From CAYPZU01 sp964415395 (GTDB lineage Bacteria > Chlamydiota > Chlamydiia > Chlamydiales > SM23-39): 64,000 bases of DNA. How positions within the stretch are numbered: the first letter of the stretch is position 1; every line of letters starts with the position of its first letter. Both the position numbers and the translations under genes were made by a program. Of this stretch, positions 8,755 to 16,828 are shown one piece after another. The notes beneath the pieces were generated by a model. The model was not told the origin of the DNA. It saw nothing but the letters and a program-made list of their open reading frames with translations, and made no database searches. The stretch covers positions 12,995 through 76,994 of the forward strand of contig CAYPZU010000002.1 in NCBI GenBank assembly GCA_964415395.1, read 5' to 3'.

Positions 8755-9768
8755 ATGCTATTTAACATACTGATAACAAAAGAAACGCGCGCCGGCGAGC
8801 AGCGCGTCGCATTAATTCCCCGCGAAGTGAAAAAGCTCAGAGAATTAGGCCATCGGGTTTTCCTTGAGCATGAGGCTGGACAAGCCTCTGGATTTTCAGA
8901 TCTTGAATATCAAAAAGCAGGAGCTGAAATCCGGAGCCTCAACCAACTTAACCCACACGAACTGAATCAATTATTTAAAAACATAGATCTCGTGGCTCGG
9001 GTCAAACGTCCAGACCGAGCCCGCGAAATTTTAGAAAGTCAAGCGATCCGCCCGGGAACGATCCTGATCGGCGTATTTGACACCCTCGAAAAAGGGTCGC
9101 CCCACATCGAAGAATATCATCGGGCTAAAATTCTTGCGTACAGCATCGATCAAATCCCTCTATCGCCGGACGATCCGATGAATCTGTTGTCCGCTATGAG
9201 CAAAATCGCCGGCCGATTGGCCTTGTTGGATGCGATCGAAAAACACAGAGGAGCCGGAAAGAGGGTTGTCATTCTTGGTTTCGGCACGCTCGGCCGCTCT
9301 GCATTCGAAGAGGCTCTGCAGCGGAAACTTGATATTACGGTCGTTCTAACGAATTCCGCCCATCTCGACGAGATTAAAAAACGCGGAGCTAAAGCTGTAT
9401 GGATGGATAAGAAATCCAAATTGGAAGACCAGCAAAAGTTGATCAAAAGCGTTTTGCTGCATGCAGACATCGTAATCGCCTCTGCCCGAACATCCAATCA
9501 GACCGCTCCTCTCTTGATTCCGGCAGATACGCTCGCAAGCATGCAAAAAGGGGCGGTCATAGTGGATCTGGCCTTGACAGAAGGGGGCAATGTCGAAGGC
9601 AGCGAACATGACAAAACGCATCTGCTGGGAAATGGCGTGATTGTTACCAATGTGAGCGGGTATCCCAAAGCGATGCCTAACGAGACCAGCAAAATTTGGA
9701 GTGAAATCACATTTCACTACATTTGTAAATTGGCCAGCGGCGCCGGCATTCCGCTAAAACCCTGCTGA
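8755..9768 (+). CDS. Alanine dehydrogenase / NAD(P) transhydrogenase alpha-type protein
   Basis: 337 residues with a good SD (AAGGAAG) before the ATG. Residues 1-135 match the AlaDH/PNT N-terminal domain (ITKETRAGEQRVALIP, then the Gly-Phe-Ser-Asp region). Residues ~160-300 form the NAD-binding Rossmann domain with VVILGFGTLGRSA. The segment VDLALTEGGNVEGSE resembles the EQGGNCE region of PntA more than the alanine dehydrogenase equivalent. No membrane domain follows and no pntB neighbours it, so a soluble dehydrogenase is more likely than a proton-pumping transhydrogenase. Substrate is uncertain. Confidence 0.7.
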   Translation: MLFNILITKETRAGEQRVALIPREVKKLRELGHRVFLEHEAGQASGFSDLEYQKAGAEIRSLNQLNPHELNQLFKNIDLVARVKRPDRAREILESQAIRPGTILIGVFDTLEKGSPHIEEYHRAKILAYSIDQIPLSPDDPMNLLSAMSKIAGRLALLDAIEKHRGAGKRVVILGFGTLGRSAFEEALQRKLDITVVLTNSAHLDEIKKRGAKAVWMDKKSKLEDQQKLIKSVLLHADIVIASARTSNQTAPLLIPADTLASMQKGAVIVDLALTEGGNVEGSEHDKTHLLGNGVIVTNVSGYPKAMPNETSKIWSEITFHYICKLASGAGIPLKPC

Positions 9769-9832
9769 ATTCCAAACAGTTGCATTCGCAGCATATTTAT
9801 GTTTCGATCATTATCTTAGAAAGGCTATCGCG

Positions 9833-11779
9833 CTAATCGACAATCAGAAATCCAACACTGACCATATAATCCCATGTAGGGTTATAAAATGCTGGATTGC
9901 GAGTTGGATCATTGGAATCTCCCTCTGGCACTACAATAACCATTCCCTGGCGCGCTCGAGTTAAAAGGACCCGATATGCATTTAAGAGATATTGTTGAGA
10001 CCTCTTTGCGCGAATATTTTCCCAACGAGTACCTCGGAAATTTCGATAGCGCCACTCTTTTCCCTGATGAATTAGGTCGCCGTCCCAAACTACAATTGTC
10101 CAGTCGAGCTCAAGTCCTTGTACATCAAATTCGCTGGCTGCATTCTCAAGATAGAAAGAAGAACGGACGTCGGTAGAATCATTTAAAAACCAAACGCATG
10201 GATCAATCTCAACATCCATATTTATCGCCAGCGGCTTGAGACGTTTAGCGCCTGATGAAGCTAACAAACCATAGCTTTCAGTACCTAAAGCACGTTCGCG
10301 AACCCATCGTTTGGCGGATTCTAATGAGCGAGAAATCACAATCGGAAACTGCTCGCGTATGACGGAGAGTTCATGTCGAGCTTGTATTGAGTCCCCCGTC
10401 ATTAGTGCAGCGATACCCTTCGACAGATGTTCCGCACGAAAGGAGCGCAGAGATACTCCCAGATGTAGGGACGAATCGATTGTAAGTCGTCCAGAAAGAT
10501 TTTCTATTTGAAAACTTGGCAAATAATCAGAGATTCTTACCTCATCTGGTAGATAAATCAACCAGTCAGGAAATTGTTCATGCAGTACCCGAAGCCACTC
10601 TTCTAAACCAGCTTCGCCTGTGTTGATCTCCTGGCCCCCACCCACTAAACAGACGATGGTTGCCCAATCTTGATGTCGATCCATGACACTGATGAGGAAA
10701 GCGGGTTCTGATTGATTGAAACCTTTTTGACCACGCTTTTTGTTCATAAACTTTGAAGTCTGAGCTTGGTCCCAAGCGCGCTGGGCTTCATCGAAAACCA
10801 CCACATGTTCGACCGGGGCACCAGCATTCCTATTCGGTAGGTGTTCGTCACGAAAATGGTGAATGTTCTGAACAAAGGCATTAACTCTGCGGAGAGCCTC
10901 TTTCTTGCTTACTGATATTCGGCTCATTTGGTCACGTGCAAGAGCCTCTCTAAGCACATTTACCAATGGTCCGTTTCCAGATAGAAATGTTGCGTGTCTC
11001 TCTTGAACATCAGATTCATATTGGCATACCATATTCAAACCGGCTAAGGTTTTTCCTGCACCGGGAACCCCAGTGACAAAGCAAATGACTTTTTTCTGAT
11101 TATCACGGGCGGAAATAATGATATTTTTTAGAGATCTCGTTGTGGTCAACAGATTATCCGCTCCAGCCTCGTTACGTGTAATTGAGGAGACAGTATGCCC
11201 CCCATATAAAGCCCGTGCAGCATCAATAATAGTGGGGGTTGGTCGATAGGGAGCCTTAAGCCATGCCTGGTGATTCAGATTGTTGTTGTGGTTGGCCGAA
11301 GGAATGCAACTCCTAATGACATCAGCCAAGGTATAAGAATTTGCACATAATGCCGCACACACACCATCTCGTCTTTTCACTGGTGAATTCACAAATACTG
11401 GCGCATCTGTAGCGACGAGGACAGGCGAAATATGTATTCCGTTGCTTGCTCCATGAAAGTTCATCAGATCAAGAGCGTAATCTTCAACTTGTGCAAGACC
11501 CGCTCGATCATAGGTGCTTGCATTGATTTTGAACTCGAGTACTATAACCTTGTTTCCAATTAGCAGAACGTTGTCAATTCGTTTTCCTATGCGGGGAATT
11601 GGAAATTCAAAGCAAATTGTACCTTCAAGATCGATTAATGATCGTTTGAGAATTTCAATCTGTTGTGACCAAGCGTCACGCTGAGCTGGAGTAAGGTCCC
11701 CATTTTGACCTTCTGTAAGACGACCAAGAATTGACTGGGAATTTTCTACTAGGAATGAACTTATATTTTCACTGTACAT
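9833..11779 (-). CDS. DUF2075-type P-loop helicase with N-terminal nuclease-like domain
   Basis: 648 residues. The first ~140 residues contain E...RIDNVLLIGNKVIVLEFKIN, the acidic/E-x-K spacing of a PD-(D/E)xK nuclease. From ~230 come Walker A (TGVPGAGKT) and Walker B with the family signature VVFDEAQRAWDQ, typical of DUF2075/Schlafen-group-3-like helicases. The end has LLTRARQGMVIVVPEGD, a superfamily 1 motif VI-like Arg region. It stands alone, convergent with the preceding gene. Base composition is clearly more AT-rich than the flanking genes and codon choice is looser, which suggests horizontal acquisition. Homologues occur in defence islands, so a phage-defence or DNA-repair role is possible but unproven. 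Confidence 0.75.
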   Translation of the reverse strand: MYSENISSFLVENSQSILGRLTEGQNGDLTPAQRDAWSQQIEILKRSLIDLEGTICFEFPIPRIGKRIDNVLLIGNKVIVLEFKINASTYDRAGLAQVEDYALDLMNFHGASNGIHISPVLVATDAPVFVNSPVKRRDGVCAALCANSYTLADVIRSCIPSANHNNNLNHQAWLKAPYRPTPTIIDAARALYGGHTVSSITRNEAGADNLLTTTRSLKNIIISARDNQKKVICFVTGVPGAGKTLAGLNMVCQYESDVQERHATFLSGNGPLVNVLREALARDQMSRISVSKKEALRRVNAFVQNIHHFRDEHLPNRNAGAPVEHVVVFDEAQRAWDQAQTSKFMNKKRGQKGFNQSEPAFLISVMDRHQDWATIVCLVGGGQEINTGEAGLEEWLRVLHEQFPDWLIYLPDEVRISDYLPSFQIENLSGRLTIDSSLHLGVSLRSFRAEHLSKGIAALMTGDSIQARHELSVIREQFPIVISRSLESAKRWVRERALGTESYGLLASSGAKRLKPLAINMDVEIDPCVWFLNDSTDVRSSFYLENAASEFDVQGLELDWTIVVWDGDLIHQGKEWRYRNFRGTRWENIRAKRSQQYLLNAYRVLLTRARQGMVIVVPEGDSNDPTRNPAFYNPTWDYMVSVGFLIVD

Positions 11780-12070
11780 AAAAATTCCGCTTTATATTTA
11801 TGTATTATACAAGACAATCATTTTATTGCGATCAACAAACGGAATTAACTGATTTATTATTAAACAATTAATTAATAGACAAAATATCGAACTAGATCGA
11901 AGCCTAATCCGAGCCACGCATTCGCGTATCTCGTCCATGCCTTTTTCAGAATCTATATCAGGACATTTTCAGACTCTCTGAGTTGAATCAGAAAATACTC
12001 TTTACAGATATGCCCAGTGCGTGCATCCTCATCCCCCTTAAATACAAACTTTTACAAATATAGGATTGAT
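11780..12070. other. AT-rich intergenic interval
   Basis: About 290 bases between the divergent nuclease-helicase and the small Cys-rich gene. It is AT-rich near 11780-11900 and probably holds the promoter of the helicase gene. I see no RNA gene or clear repeat. Confidence 0.4.
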
Positions 12071-12481
12071 ATGGCCGCAATACACCACTCGAAAGCGTAT
12101 CTGGAACAACAGCTTCAGAAACATGAGGATGACTGCTGTTTCTGCCAATCCCTTACAGGAGCGAATAAAGTCGACACGTTCACACAAACGTACCTGAATT
12201 GGGGTTTCAACCGGGACTTACCTAAGGGGAATTGCGTTCCCATCAAAGCCGGATGTAGATTCTTAGGAAAATTGCTCACCTGCACAAAGCTGCATAACCC
12301 AGAACCGAATAGCGATAGCACAACAGAACGATGCAAAAGATGCGGGCTTGCCTGCCTGGGATGCGCCTGCGGAGCCAGCGTCGTATGCACAGTCCCCACT
12401 CTGCTCTACTCCGCATCTGAATTGATGAAAGCCAAAGGCCAGTGGAAAGCAATCGGCCCGCAATCTCAGCGGATGGCATAA
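12071..12481 (+). CDS. Small Cys-rich hypothetical protein with a C-terminal membrane segment
   Basis: 136 residues from ATG 12071 (MAAIHHSKAYLEQ), preceded by AGGATT; the longer frame begins at 12017. It has 13 cysteines, including DDCCFCQSL, TERCKRCGLACLGCACG and others. Residues ~100-120 are hydrophobic and could be one membrane span. I do not recognise the family. The Cys pairs could bind metal or form disulphides. A hairpin at 12506-12532 follows. Confidence 0.6.
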   Translation: MAAIHHSKAYLEQQLQKHEDDCCFCQSLTGANKVDTFTQTYLNWGFNRDLPKGNCVPIKAGCRFLGKLLTCTKLHNPEPNSDSTTERCKRCGLACLGCACGASVVCTVPTLLYSASELMKAKGQWKAIGPQSQRMA

Positions 12482-12505
12482 ATTGATGAAGGGGGGGCGC
12501 TAGAC

Positions 12506-12532
12506 CTTCCCCGATGTTTTGGCTTGGGGAAG
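12506..12532 (+). terminator. Hairpin after the Cys-rich gene
   Basis: CTTCCCC (12506-12512) pairs with GGGGAAG (12526-12532) across 13 bases, 25 bases after the stop. No U-run follows. Confidence 0.35.
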
Positions 12533-12693
12533 ATTAGATCAAATCCAAAATGCGATGGGTTTGATGGGAGGCTGAAAAGTGTTGCTCAAAGAATTAGCGT
12601 TTAGCAGGGGAAGGGCAATCCCCGTCCCGGTTCACTTCGTTCACCTGCTTCGCATTGAAAAAGATCCCCCGGATCTTTTTCAAGTTTCCGCAG

Positions 12694-12772
12694 CCCCTAA
12701 AACCCCATCCTGCATGCGTGAGCTTCGCCACGCATGGGATGCCCTCGCGCACGAGCTTCGCTCGTTGCTACC
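12694..12772 (+). repeat. 79-bp direct repeat, copy 1
   Basis: Begins CCCCTAAAACCCCATCC and ends GCTCGTTGCTACC. Matches 12924-13002 with one visible difference (CGCGC versus CACGC). It contains two internal hairpins. Confidence 0.85.
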
Positions 12773-12923
12773 CCCTCCCCTGCGGGGTGCACCCTGGCCG
12801 GCGATTTTGAGCGAAGCTCAAAATTCCACAGGCGAAGAATTTGATGGTTGTATGGAAATACTTCGAAGGGATGCAGATAGAATATTATCTAGTGAGAATC
12901 AGAAGGGGAAGGGCAATCCCCTT

Positions 12924-13002
12924 CCCCTAAAACCCCATCCTGCATGCGTGAGCTTCGCCACGCATGGGATGCCCTCACGCACGAGCTTCGCTCGTTGCTA
13001 CC
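12924..13002 (+). repeat. 79-bp direct repeat, copy 2
   Basis: Second copy of the 12694-12772 repeat. Both copies are associated with a GGGGAAGGGCAATCCCC motif, at 12607-12623 (some 70 bases before copy 1) and about 12904-12920 (directly before copy 2). Confidence 0.85.
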
Positions 13003-13115
13003 GGGCCGGCGATCCCCGTCTGTTTTTGCTACGCAAAAACATCGACGGGGATTCGAACCCTACCACGCGACATGCATTAGCATGTCGCTTCTTCCGCTTT
13101 TTGCGGAGCAAAAAT

Positions 13116-13201
13116 CGGAAGAGGTAGGATTCGAACCCACGGACCCCGAAGGGGCCTCCTGTTTTCAAGACAGGTGCAATCGGCCACTCTGCCACTCTTC
13201 C
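13116..13201 (-). tRNA. tRNA-Ser (TGA anticodon)
   Basis: Reverse strand reads GGAAGAGTGGCAGAGTGG..., anticodon stem CCTGT-CTTGAAA-ACAGG with anticodon TGA, a long variable arm with GGCCCCTTCGGGGTC, T-loop GGTTCGAATCC and acceptor CTCTTCC with discriminator G. CCA is not encoded. The 3' end runs into the hairpin cassette. Confidence 0.95.
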
Positions 13202-13240
13202 AAAATAGATGACTCATTGTAAGGCGATAAGACTCTTATT

Positions 13241-14278
13241 TCAAGGAAATTGTTCGAGAAAACGGAGATCGTTCTCAGTAAAGTAGCGTATGTCGCGGAT
13301 GTCATGGAGCAGCATGGTGAGCCGCTCGATGCCCATGCCCCACGCGTAGCCGGAAAAATGCTCGGGATCGATCCGTCCTTTGCGAAGCACGTTGGGATGG
13401 ACCATGCCGGCGCCGAGGATTTCCAGCCAGCCTGTATGCTTGCAGATGCGGCATCCTGAGCCTTTGCATGAAATGCAGCGGACGTCGACTTCAAGACCTG
13501 GTTCTACGAAGGGAAAGTAAGAGGGACGGTAGCGGGTCTCCACTTTCTCATTGAAGAGTTTGGAGAGGAACTCGTCCATCGTGGCGAAAAGATCGGCGAA
13601 GGTGACGTTTTTGTCGATGTAGAACCCTTCGACCTGATGGAAAAAGACGTGGGAGCGGGCCGAGATGTCTTCGTTGCGGAAGCAACGGCCGGGGGCGATG
13701 ATCCGGATCGGCGGCGCATAGGTCTCCATCGCATGCACCTGGACGTTGGAGGTGTGGGTCCGGAGGAGGAGCGAATCGGGCGTGTTGAGGTAGAAGGTAT
13801 CCTGCATGTCGCGCGCAGGGTGGTCCTTGGCGAAGTTGAGCCCTTCGAAGTTGTAGTAGTCGGAGTCGACGTCGGGGCCGAGCTGGATGGAGAAGCCCAT
13901 GCCTACGAGAATGTCGAGGATCCGGTCGAGCGTTTGCGTGATCGGGTGGACTCTGCCTGTGAAGCGGCGGCGGCCGGGAAGGGTCGCGTCAAGCCACTCG
14001 TCTTTGAGACGTTCGTTCTGTTCCTGGGTTTTAAGACGGGCGAGGCGAAGGTCGCAGTGGGAGACGAGTTCTTCTTTGAGATCGTTGATGAGCTTGCCGA
14101 AATGGGGGCGCTCGTCTGATGTGCAATGGCGGAGTTCGGACATCAGGGCCTGGATAGGCCCTTTTTTGCCGAGGTATTTGACCTTAAGGTTTTCGAGGTC
14201 CTTAGAGGAGGAGGCCTCTTTGAGCTCCCGGATGAAATGGGAACGCAGTTCGCCGATTTGATCGGGGAGAGAGGCCAT
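13241..14278 (-). CDS. pheS: Phenylalanyl-tRNA synthetase alpha subunit
   Basis: 345 residues, the usual PheS size. It charges tRNA-Phe as part of the alpha2-beta2 enzyme in the cytoplasm. An N-terminal coiled-coil region is followed by GRVHPITQTLDRILDILVGMG, class II motif 2 (APGRCFRNEDISARSHVFF with the EGF region) and motif 3 (GYAWGMGIERLTMLLH). A Cys cluster (CISCKGSGCRICKHTGW) replaces part of the FVEPGLE region as in many bacterial PheS. No pheT follows in this window; the next gene downstream is tRNA-Ser. It is the last gene of the infC-rpmI-rplT-pheS run. Confidence 0.97.
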   Translation of the reverse strand: MASLPDQIGELRSHFIRELKEASSSKDLENLKVKYLGKKGPIQALMSELRHCTSDERPHFGKLINDLKEELVSHCDLRLARLKTQEQNERLKDEWLDATLPGRRRFTGRVHPITQTLDRILDILVGMGFSIQLGPDVDSDYYNFEGLNFAKDHPARDMQDTFYLNTPDSLLLRTHTSNVQVHAMETYAPPIRIIAPGRCFRNEDISARSHVFFHQVEGFYIDKNVTFADLFATMDEFLSKLFNEKVETRYRPSYFPFVEPGLEVDVRCISCKGSGCRICKHTGWLEILGAGMVHPNVLRKGRIDPEHFSGYAWGMGIERLTMLLHDIRDIRYFTENDLRFLEQFP

Positions 14279-14299
14279 GCCTTAACCTTTCTTAACTAT

Positions 14300-14659
14300 T
14301 TAAGCAGTCAAACCTTGCTTCGCAGAGCTGGCAACGGCAGTAAATGCGCCTGGATCGCGGATGGCGAGATCTGCAAGCACCTTGCGGTTCAGCGCGCAGC
14401 CGATCCGTTTCAGTCCGTTGATCAGCCTGCTATAGGACATGCCGTTGATTTTAGCGGCTACGCCGATGCGGGTGATCCACAGGCTGCGGAAATCGCGTTT
14501 GCGCAGTTTGCGGTGTTTGTAATTGAACGCAAGAGCGCTCATCAGCGCGTCTTTGCTCAATTTAAGGTGGTTTTTACGGTCGCCGTAAAAGCCTTTGCAG
14601 CGCTTAAGGAGCTTTTTAGTTCTTCTGCGGGCTGCGACTGAGTTTGTAATTCTTACCAT
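14300..14659 (-). CDS. rplT: 50S ribosomal protein L20
   Basis: 119 residues, highly basic. MVRITNSVAARRRTKKLLK and FYGDRKNHLKLSKDAL...RDFRSLWITRI are diagnostic of L20, which nucleates large-subunit assembly. Five bases separate it from rpmI. Confidence 0.97.
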   Translation of the reverse strand: MVRITNSVAARRRTKKLLKRCKGFYGDRKNHLKLSKDALMSALAFNYKHRKLRKRDFRSLWITRIGVAAKINGMSYSRLINGLKRIGCALNRKVLADLAIRDPGAFTAVASSAKQGLTA

Positions 14660-14664
14660 GGGAG

Positions 14665-14859
14665 TTAAGCTCCAATCATCATTTTATACATTTTAACTTG
14701 CCCATCATCGACGAGGCGGGCTTTGCCGAGTCCCCGTTTACGTTTGGCGCTTTTCTTTGTGAGGATGTGGCGTTTGCCTGGGCGCTGGCGCTTCAGTTTG
14801 CCGCGTCCTGTCACTTTAAACCGGGCTTTCATAGCCTTTCTGGTTTTCATTTTAGGCAC
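14665..14859 (-). CDS. rpmI: 50S ribosomal protein L35
   Basis: 64 residues from a GTG at 14859, giving MPKMKTRKAMKARFKVTG, the conserved L35 start. GGAG lies 6 bases upstream. The longer ATG frame at 14871 would add four residues not seen in the family. KRHILTKKSAKRKRGL is typical. Confidence 0.95.
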   Translation of the reverse strand: MPKMKTRKAMKARFKVTGRGKLKRQRPGKRHILTKKSAKRKRGLGKARLVDDGQVKMYKMMIGA

Positions 14860-14876
14860 TGGAATCTCCAATTTTT

Positions 14877-15452
14877 CTATTTCTGCGGTTCCGCATCTTT
14901 TTTGTTCTGTTCGGCAGCCTTCTTAGGCGCTTCGACAGATGCGGTTTTTGGCCGTTTGCCGGTTGGGGCGATCACCGTGGACATGGTGCGGCCGAGCATC
15001 TTGGGCGGCGATTCGAGAGCCGAGATATCGGAAAGATCCACGCAGAACTGCTGAACGACTTTTTCGCCCAGGTCGATGTGGAGCATTTCCCGTCCCCGGA
15101 ACATGATCGATACGCGCACCTTGTTTCCTTTCAGCAAGAAATCGCGCGCATGTTTCAGCTTGGTCTGCAGGTCATGCGTGTCGATGTTCGGCTTCAGTTT
15201 GATCTCTTTCACTTTGATCTGAACTTGGGCCTTTTTGCTTTCTTTCTCTTTCTTCGCCTGATGGTATCTGAGTTTGCCGTAGTCGATGATCTTCGCTACG
15301 GGAGGCTTCGCCGTGGGGGCGATTTCGACGAGGTCAAGCCCCATCTCTTCGGCCCTTGCGAGAGCGTCTCTCAATGTTAGGATCCCGAGCTGCTCGCCGC
15401 TTTCTGTGATGACGCGCAGTCTATCTGCTCGAATTTCTCTATTGATTCTCAA
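14877..15452 (-). CDS. infC: Translation initiation factor IF-3
   Basis: 191 residues. N-domain INREIRADRLRVI...GLDLVEIAP and C-domain KEIKLKPNIDTHDLQTKLKHARDFL are clear. The start is a rare TTG overlapping the upstream stop as TTGA, fitting IF-3 autoregulation through non-AUG starts known in other bacteria. The C-terminal ~25 residues are a lysine-rich extension. Confidence 0.95.
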   Translation of the reverse strand: MRINREIRADRLRVITESGEQLGILTLRDALARAEEMGLDLVEIAPTAKPPVAKIIDYGKLRYHQAKKEKESKKAQVQIKVKEIKLKPNIDTHDLQTKLKHARDFLLKGNKVRVSIMFRGREMLHIDLGEKVVQQFCVDLSDISALESPPKMLGRTMSTVIAPTGKRPKTASVEAPKKAAEQNKKDAEPQK

Positions 15453-16675
15453 TGTTGTACCATCTGATTCAGTTCTTTGCAGCCGAGCTTTTCCAATTCG
15501 TTCAGGCGTGCTTCGAGGTTCTTTTCTAGCAGAAGAGCGAGAATTTTTTCAACAGATAGGGTGAGGAAACTTCCTTCCTTCTGGAGCTCTTTCGCATGAA
15601 ACACCCGGAGCTGCGCTGCTGGCCAAATTCTTCCCATCTCATCTTCGACCTCAAAATCGATTTGAGAGGGCTGCCCTTCCTGCAAGTCAATCTCCGCTTT
15701 CCATCCCAGCTTTTCGACCGCTTTCGCAAGTCTCAGGAAACTTTGTTCCCCGGCCTTTCGGCTTCTGAGACGAAGGCTTCTATTAAAGCCTAATATATTA
15801 AGTGTTTGATCGATCGTTTGCAAGGAAGAAATCAGAGCTTCCTCAAAAACAGGATGGGAAGAATAGGAACTAATTAAAATTTGGGTTTCGTCAAAGCCGT
15901 TAAATAGACCCGCCTCTTCTTCGCTCGACTCAGCGGTCTGGTGGGTCAGCACCTCGGCGATTCTGTCAGGAGAATTCTTCAAGCCCTGCGCCATCCGGTG
16001 GTGGAGGGCGGGCCGTTCGGCGTCCAAAGGTCCGGAAATCTCGAATGCGCCCGGGAAGAATCTCTTTTTCAGAATTTCGATGAGCTGCGAGCGGAGTTTA
16101 AGCCCTTTTTCTTTCCAGATGATTTCCTCATCCAGAACAGTCCATAATCCCCTCTTCTCCCCTTCGACCAAATGATTCTTTTCCCCGTAGGCAGCGATCT
16201 TTTTAAGGAGATCTTTGAGCTCCTGTTTGGAGTGATGGACGGCGCCGGAGAGCCGGAGCCCTTTATCGCCAAGAGGTTCGAGAGAGAGGAGTTTAAAGAA
16301 TGCGAGTTCATTCGAATTTTTAAGATGAGGGCCTTCGCTCAAGTCGTGGAAATTCCCGATCTGGATGATATCGACGAGCCCCTCTTCCGGCAGAGCCTCG
16401 GCCTGGGCCTCGTGCCCTTCCCTTTTCAATAATTCTTTTGCACTGAAAGGAACCATCTCGAGGGTGCGGATGGAGCGGGCTTCTTTGGCGATCTGCCGCA
16501 TCCGCTCTTCTATGAGAGGAAGGGTTTCTGGATTTACAGGGTGGGGAAAAATAAATTCGTAGAAAAATCCGGAAGAGGTCTCTCCCCCGCCGAGGAGCTC
16601 GACCTGGGGATAGGCTTCAAATACCGCCGCCGCGGCGATTTCGGCCGCTGTGCGGCGTAGTGCTGTCAATTTCAA
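15449..16675 (-). CDS. Degenerate threonyl-tRNA-synthetase-like protein
   Basis: 408 residues, versus ~640 for ThrRS. Residues ~90-150 match the ThrRS editing domain around IIQIGNFHDLSEGPHL; the editing Cys of the usual DLCRGPH is Ser. The catalytic domain region can be followed (SPDRIAEV...GFDETQILISS...LNILGF), but the motif 2 CHRNE-equivalent reads THQTAE, losing the Arg. The motif 3 Arg region reads VEKILALLLEKN, and the anticodon-binding domain is missing. It therefore probably cannot charge tRNA. It sits where thrS precedes infC in many bacteria and overlaps infC by 4 bases. Role unknown; regulation, amino-acid sensing or tRNA binding are possible. Confidence 0.7.
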   Translation of the reverse strand: MKLTALRRTAAEIAAAAVFEAYPQVELLGGGETSSGFFYEFIFPHPVNPETLPLIEERMRQIAKEARSIRTLEMVPFSAKELLKREGHEAQAEALPEEGLVDIIQIGNFHDLSEGPHLKNSNELAFFKLLSLEPLGDKGLRLSGAVHHSKQELKDLLKKIAAYGEKNHLVEGEKRGLWTVLDEEIIWKEKGLKLRSQLIEILKKRFFPGAFEISGPLDAERPALHHRMAQGLKNSPDRIAEVLTHQTAESSEEEAGLFNGFDETQILISSYSSHPVFEEALISSLQTIDQTLNILGFNRSLRLRSRKAGEQSFLRLAKAVEKLGWKAEIDLQEGQPSQIDFEVEDEMGRIWPAAQLRVFHAKELQKEGSFLTLSVEKILALLLEKNLEARLNELEKLGCKELNQMVQH

Positions 16676-16694
16676 TTTTTTAAATGACGGGTGT

Positions 16695-16768
16695 TGGGAT
16701 GTAGCTGACTCGAACAGCTGACCTCCTCGATGTCAACGAGGCGCTCTAACCAACTGAGCTAACACCCC
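16695..16768 (-). tRNA. tRNA-Val (GAC anticodon)
   Basis: Reverse strand GGGGTGT acceptor pairs with ACATCCC (one G-U). D arm GCTCAGTTGGTTAGAGC, anticodon arm CCTCG-TTGACAT-CGAGG (anticodon GAC) and T arm AGCTG-TTCGAGT-CAGCT are all intact. Discriminator A; CCA not encoded. Confidence 0.94.
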
Positions 16769-16828
16769 ATCGGTTTAAAAAGTACCAGCATGATAGCTAA
16801 GCTGCCTTTTTGAATCAAACTCTGTTTT

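Larger units (their letters stand above)
12605..13115. repeat. Palindrome-mosaic cassette A, abutting tRNA-Ser
   Basis: Gene-free stretch built mainly from short-loop hairpins: 13-bp stem with CCC loop (12655-12683); 8-bp stem CATGCGTG/CACGCATG (12713-12736); ACGAGC-TTC-GCTCGT (12751-12765); 9-bp stem with GAA loop (12804-12824); a nested ~18-bp stem with TAC loop (13012-13052); and a 9-bp stem with ATTA loop (13067-13088). The last hairpin (stem CTTCCG...CGGAAG, loop GGA) reaches into the 3' end of tRNA-Ser. It also holds a 79-bp direct duplication. Open frames across it have no coding character. Confidence 0.75.

Noticed and set aside
13045..13065. Second tRNA suggested by a T-arm-like GATTCGAACCC
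   Set aside because: No D arm, anticodon arm or acceptor can be built; treated as part of the cassette.
12605..13115. CRISPR array
   Set aside because: Repeats are only two, 79 bases long, not evenly spaced and internally palindromic; no cas genes.
12579..13222. Open frames (182 and 92 codons) across cassette A
   Set aside because: They run through hairpins and into tRNA-Ser, and repeat the same peptide because of the DNA duplication.
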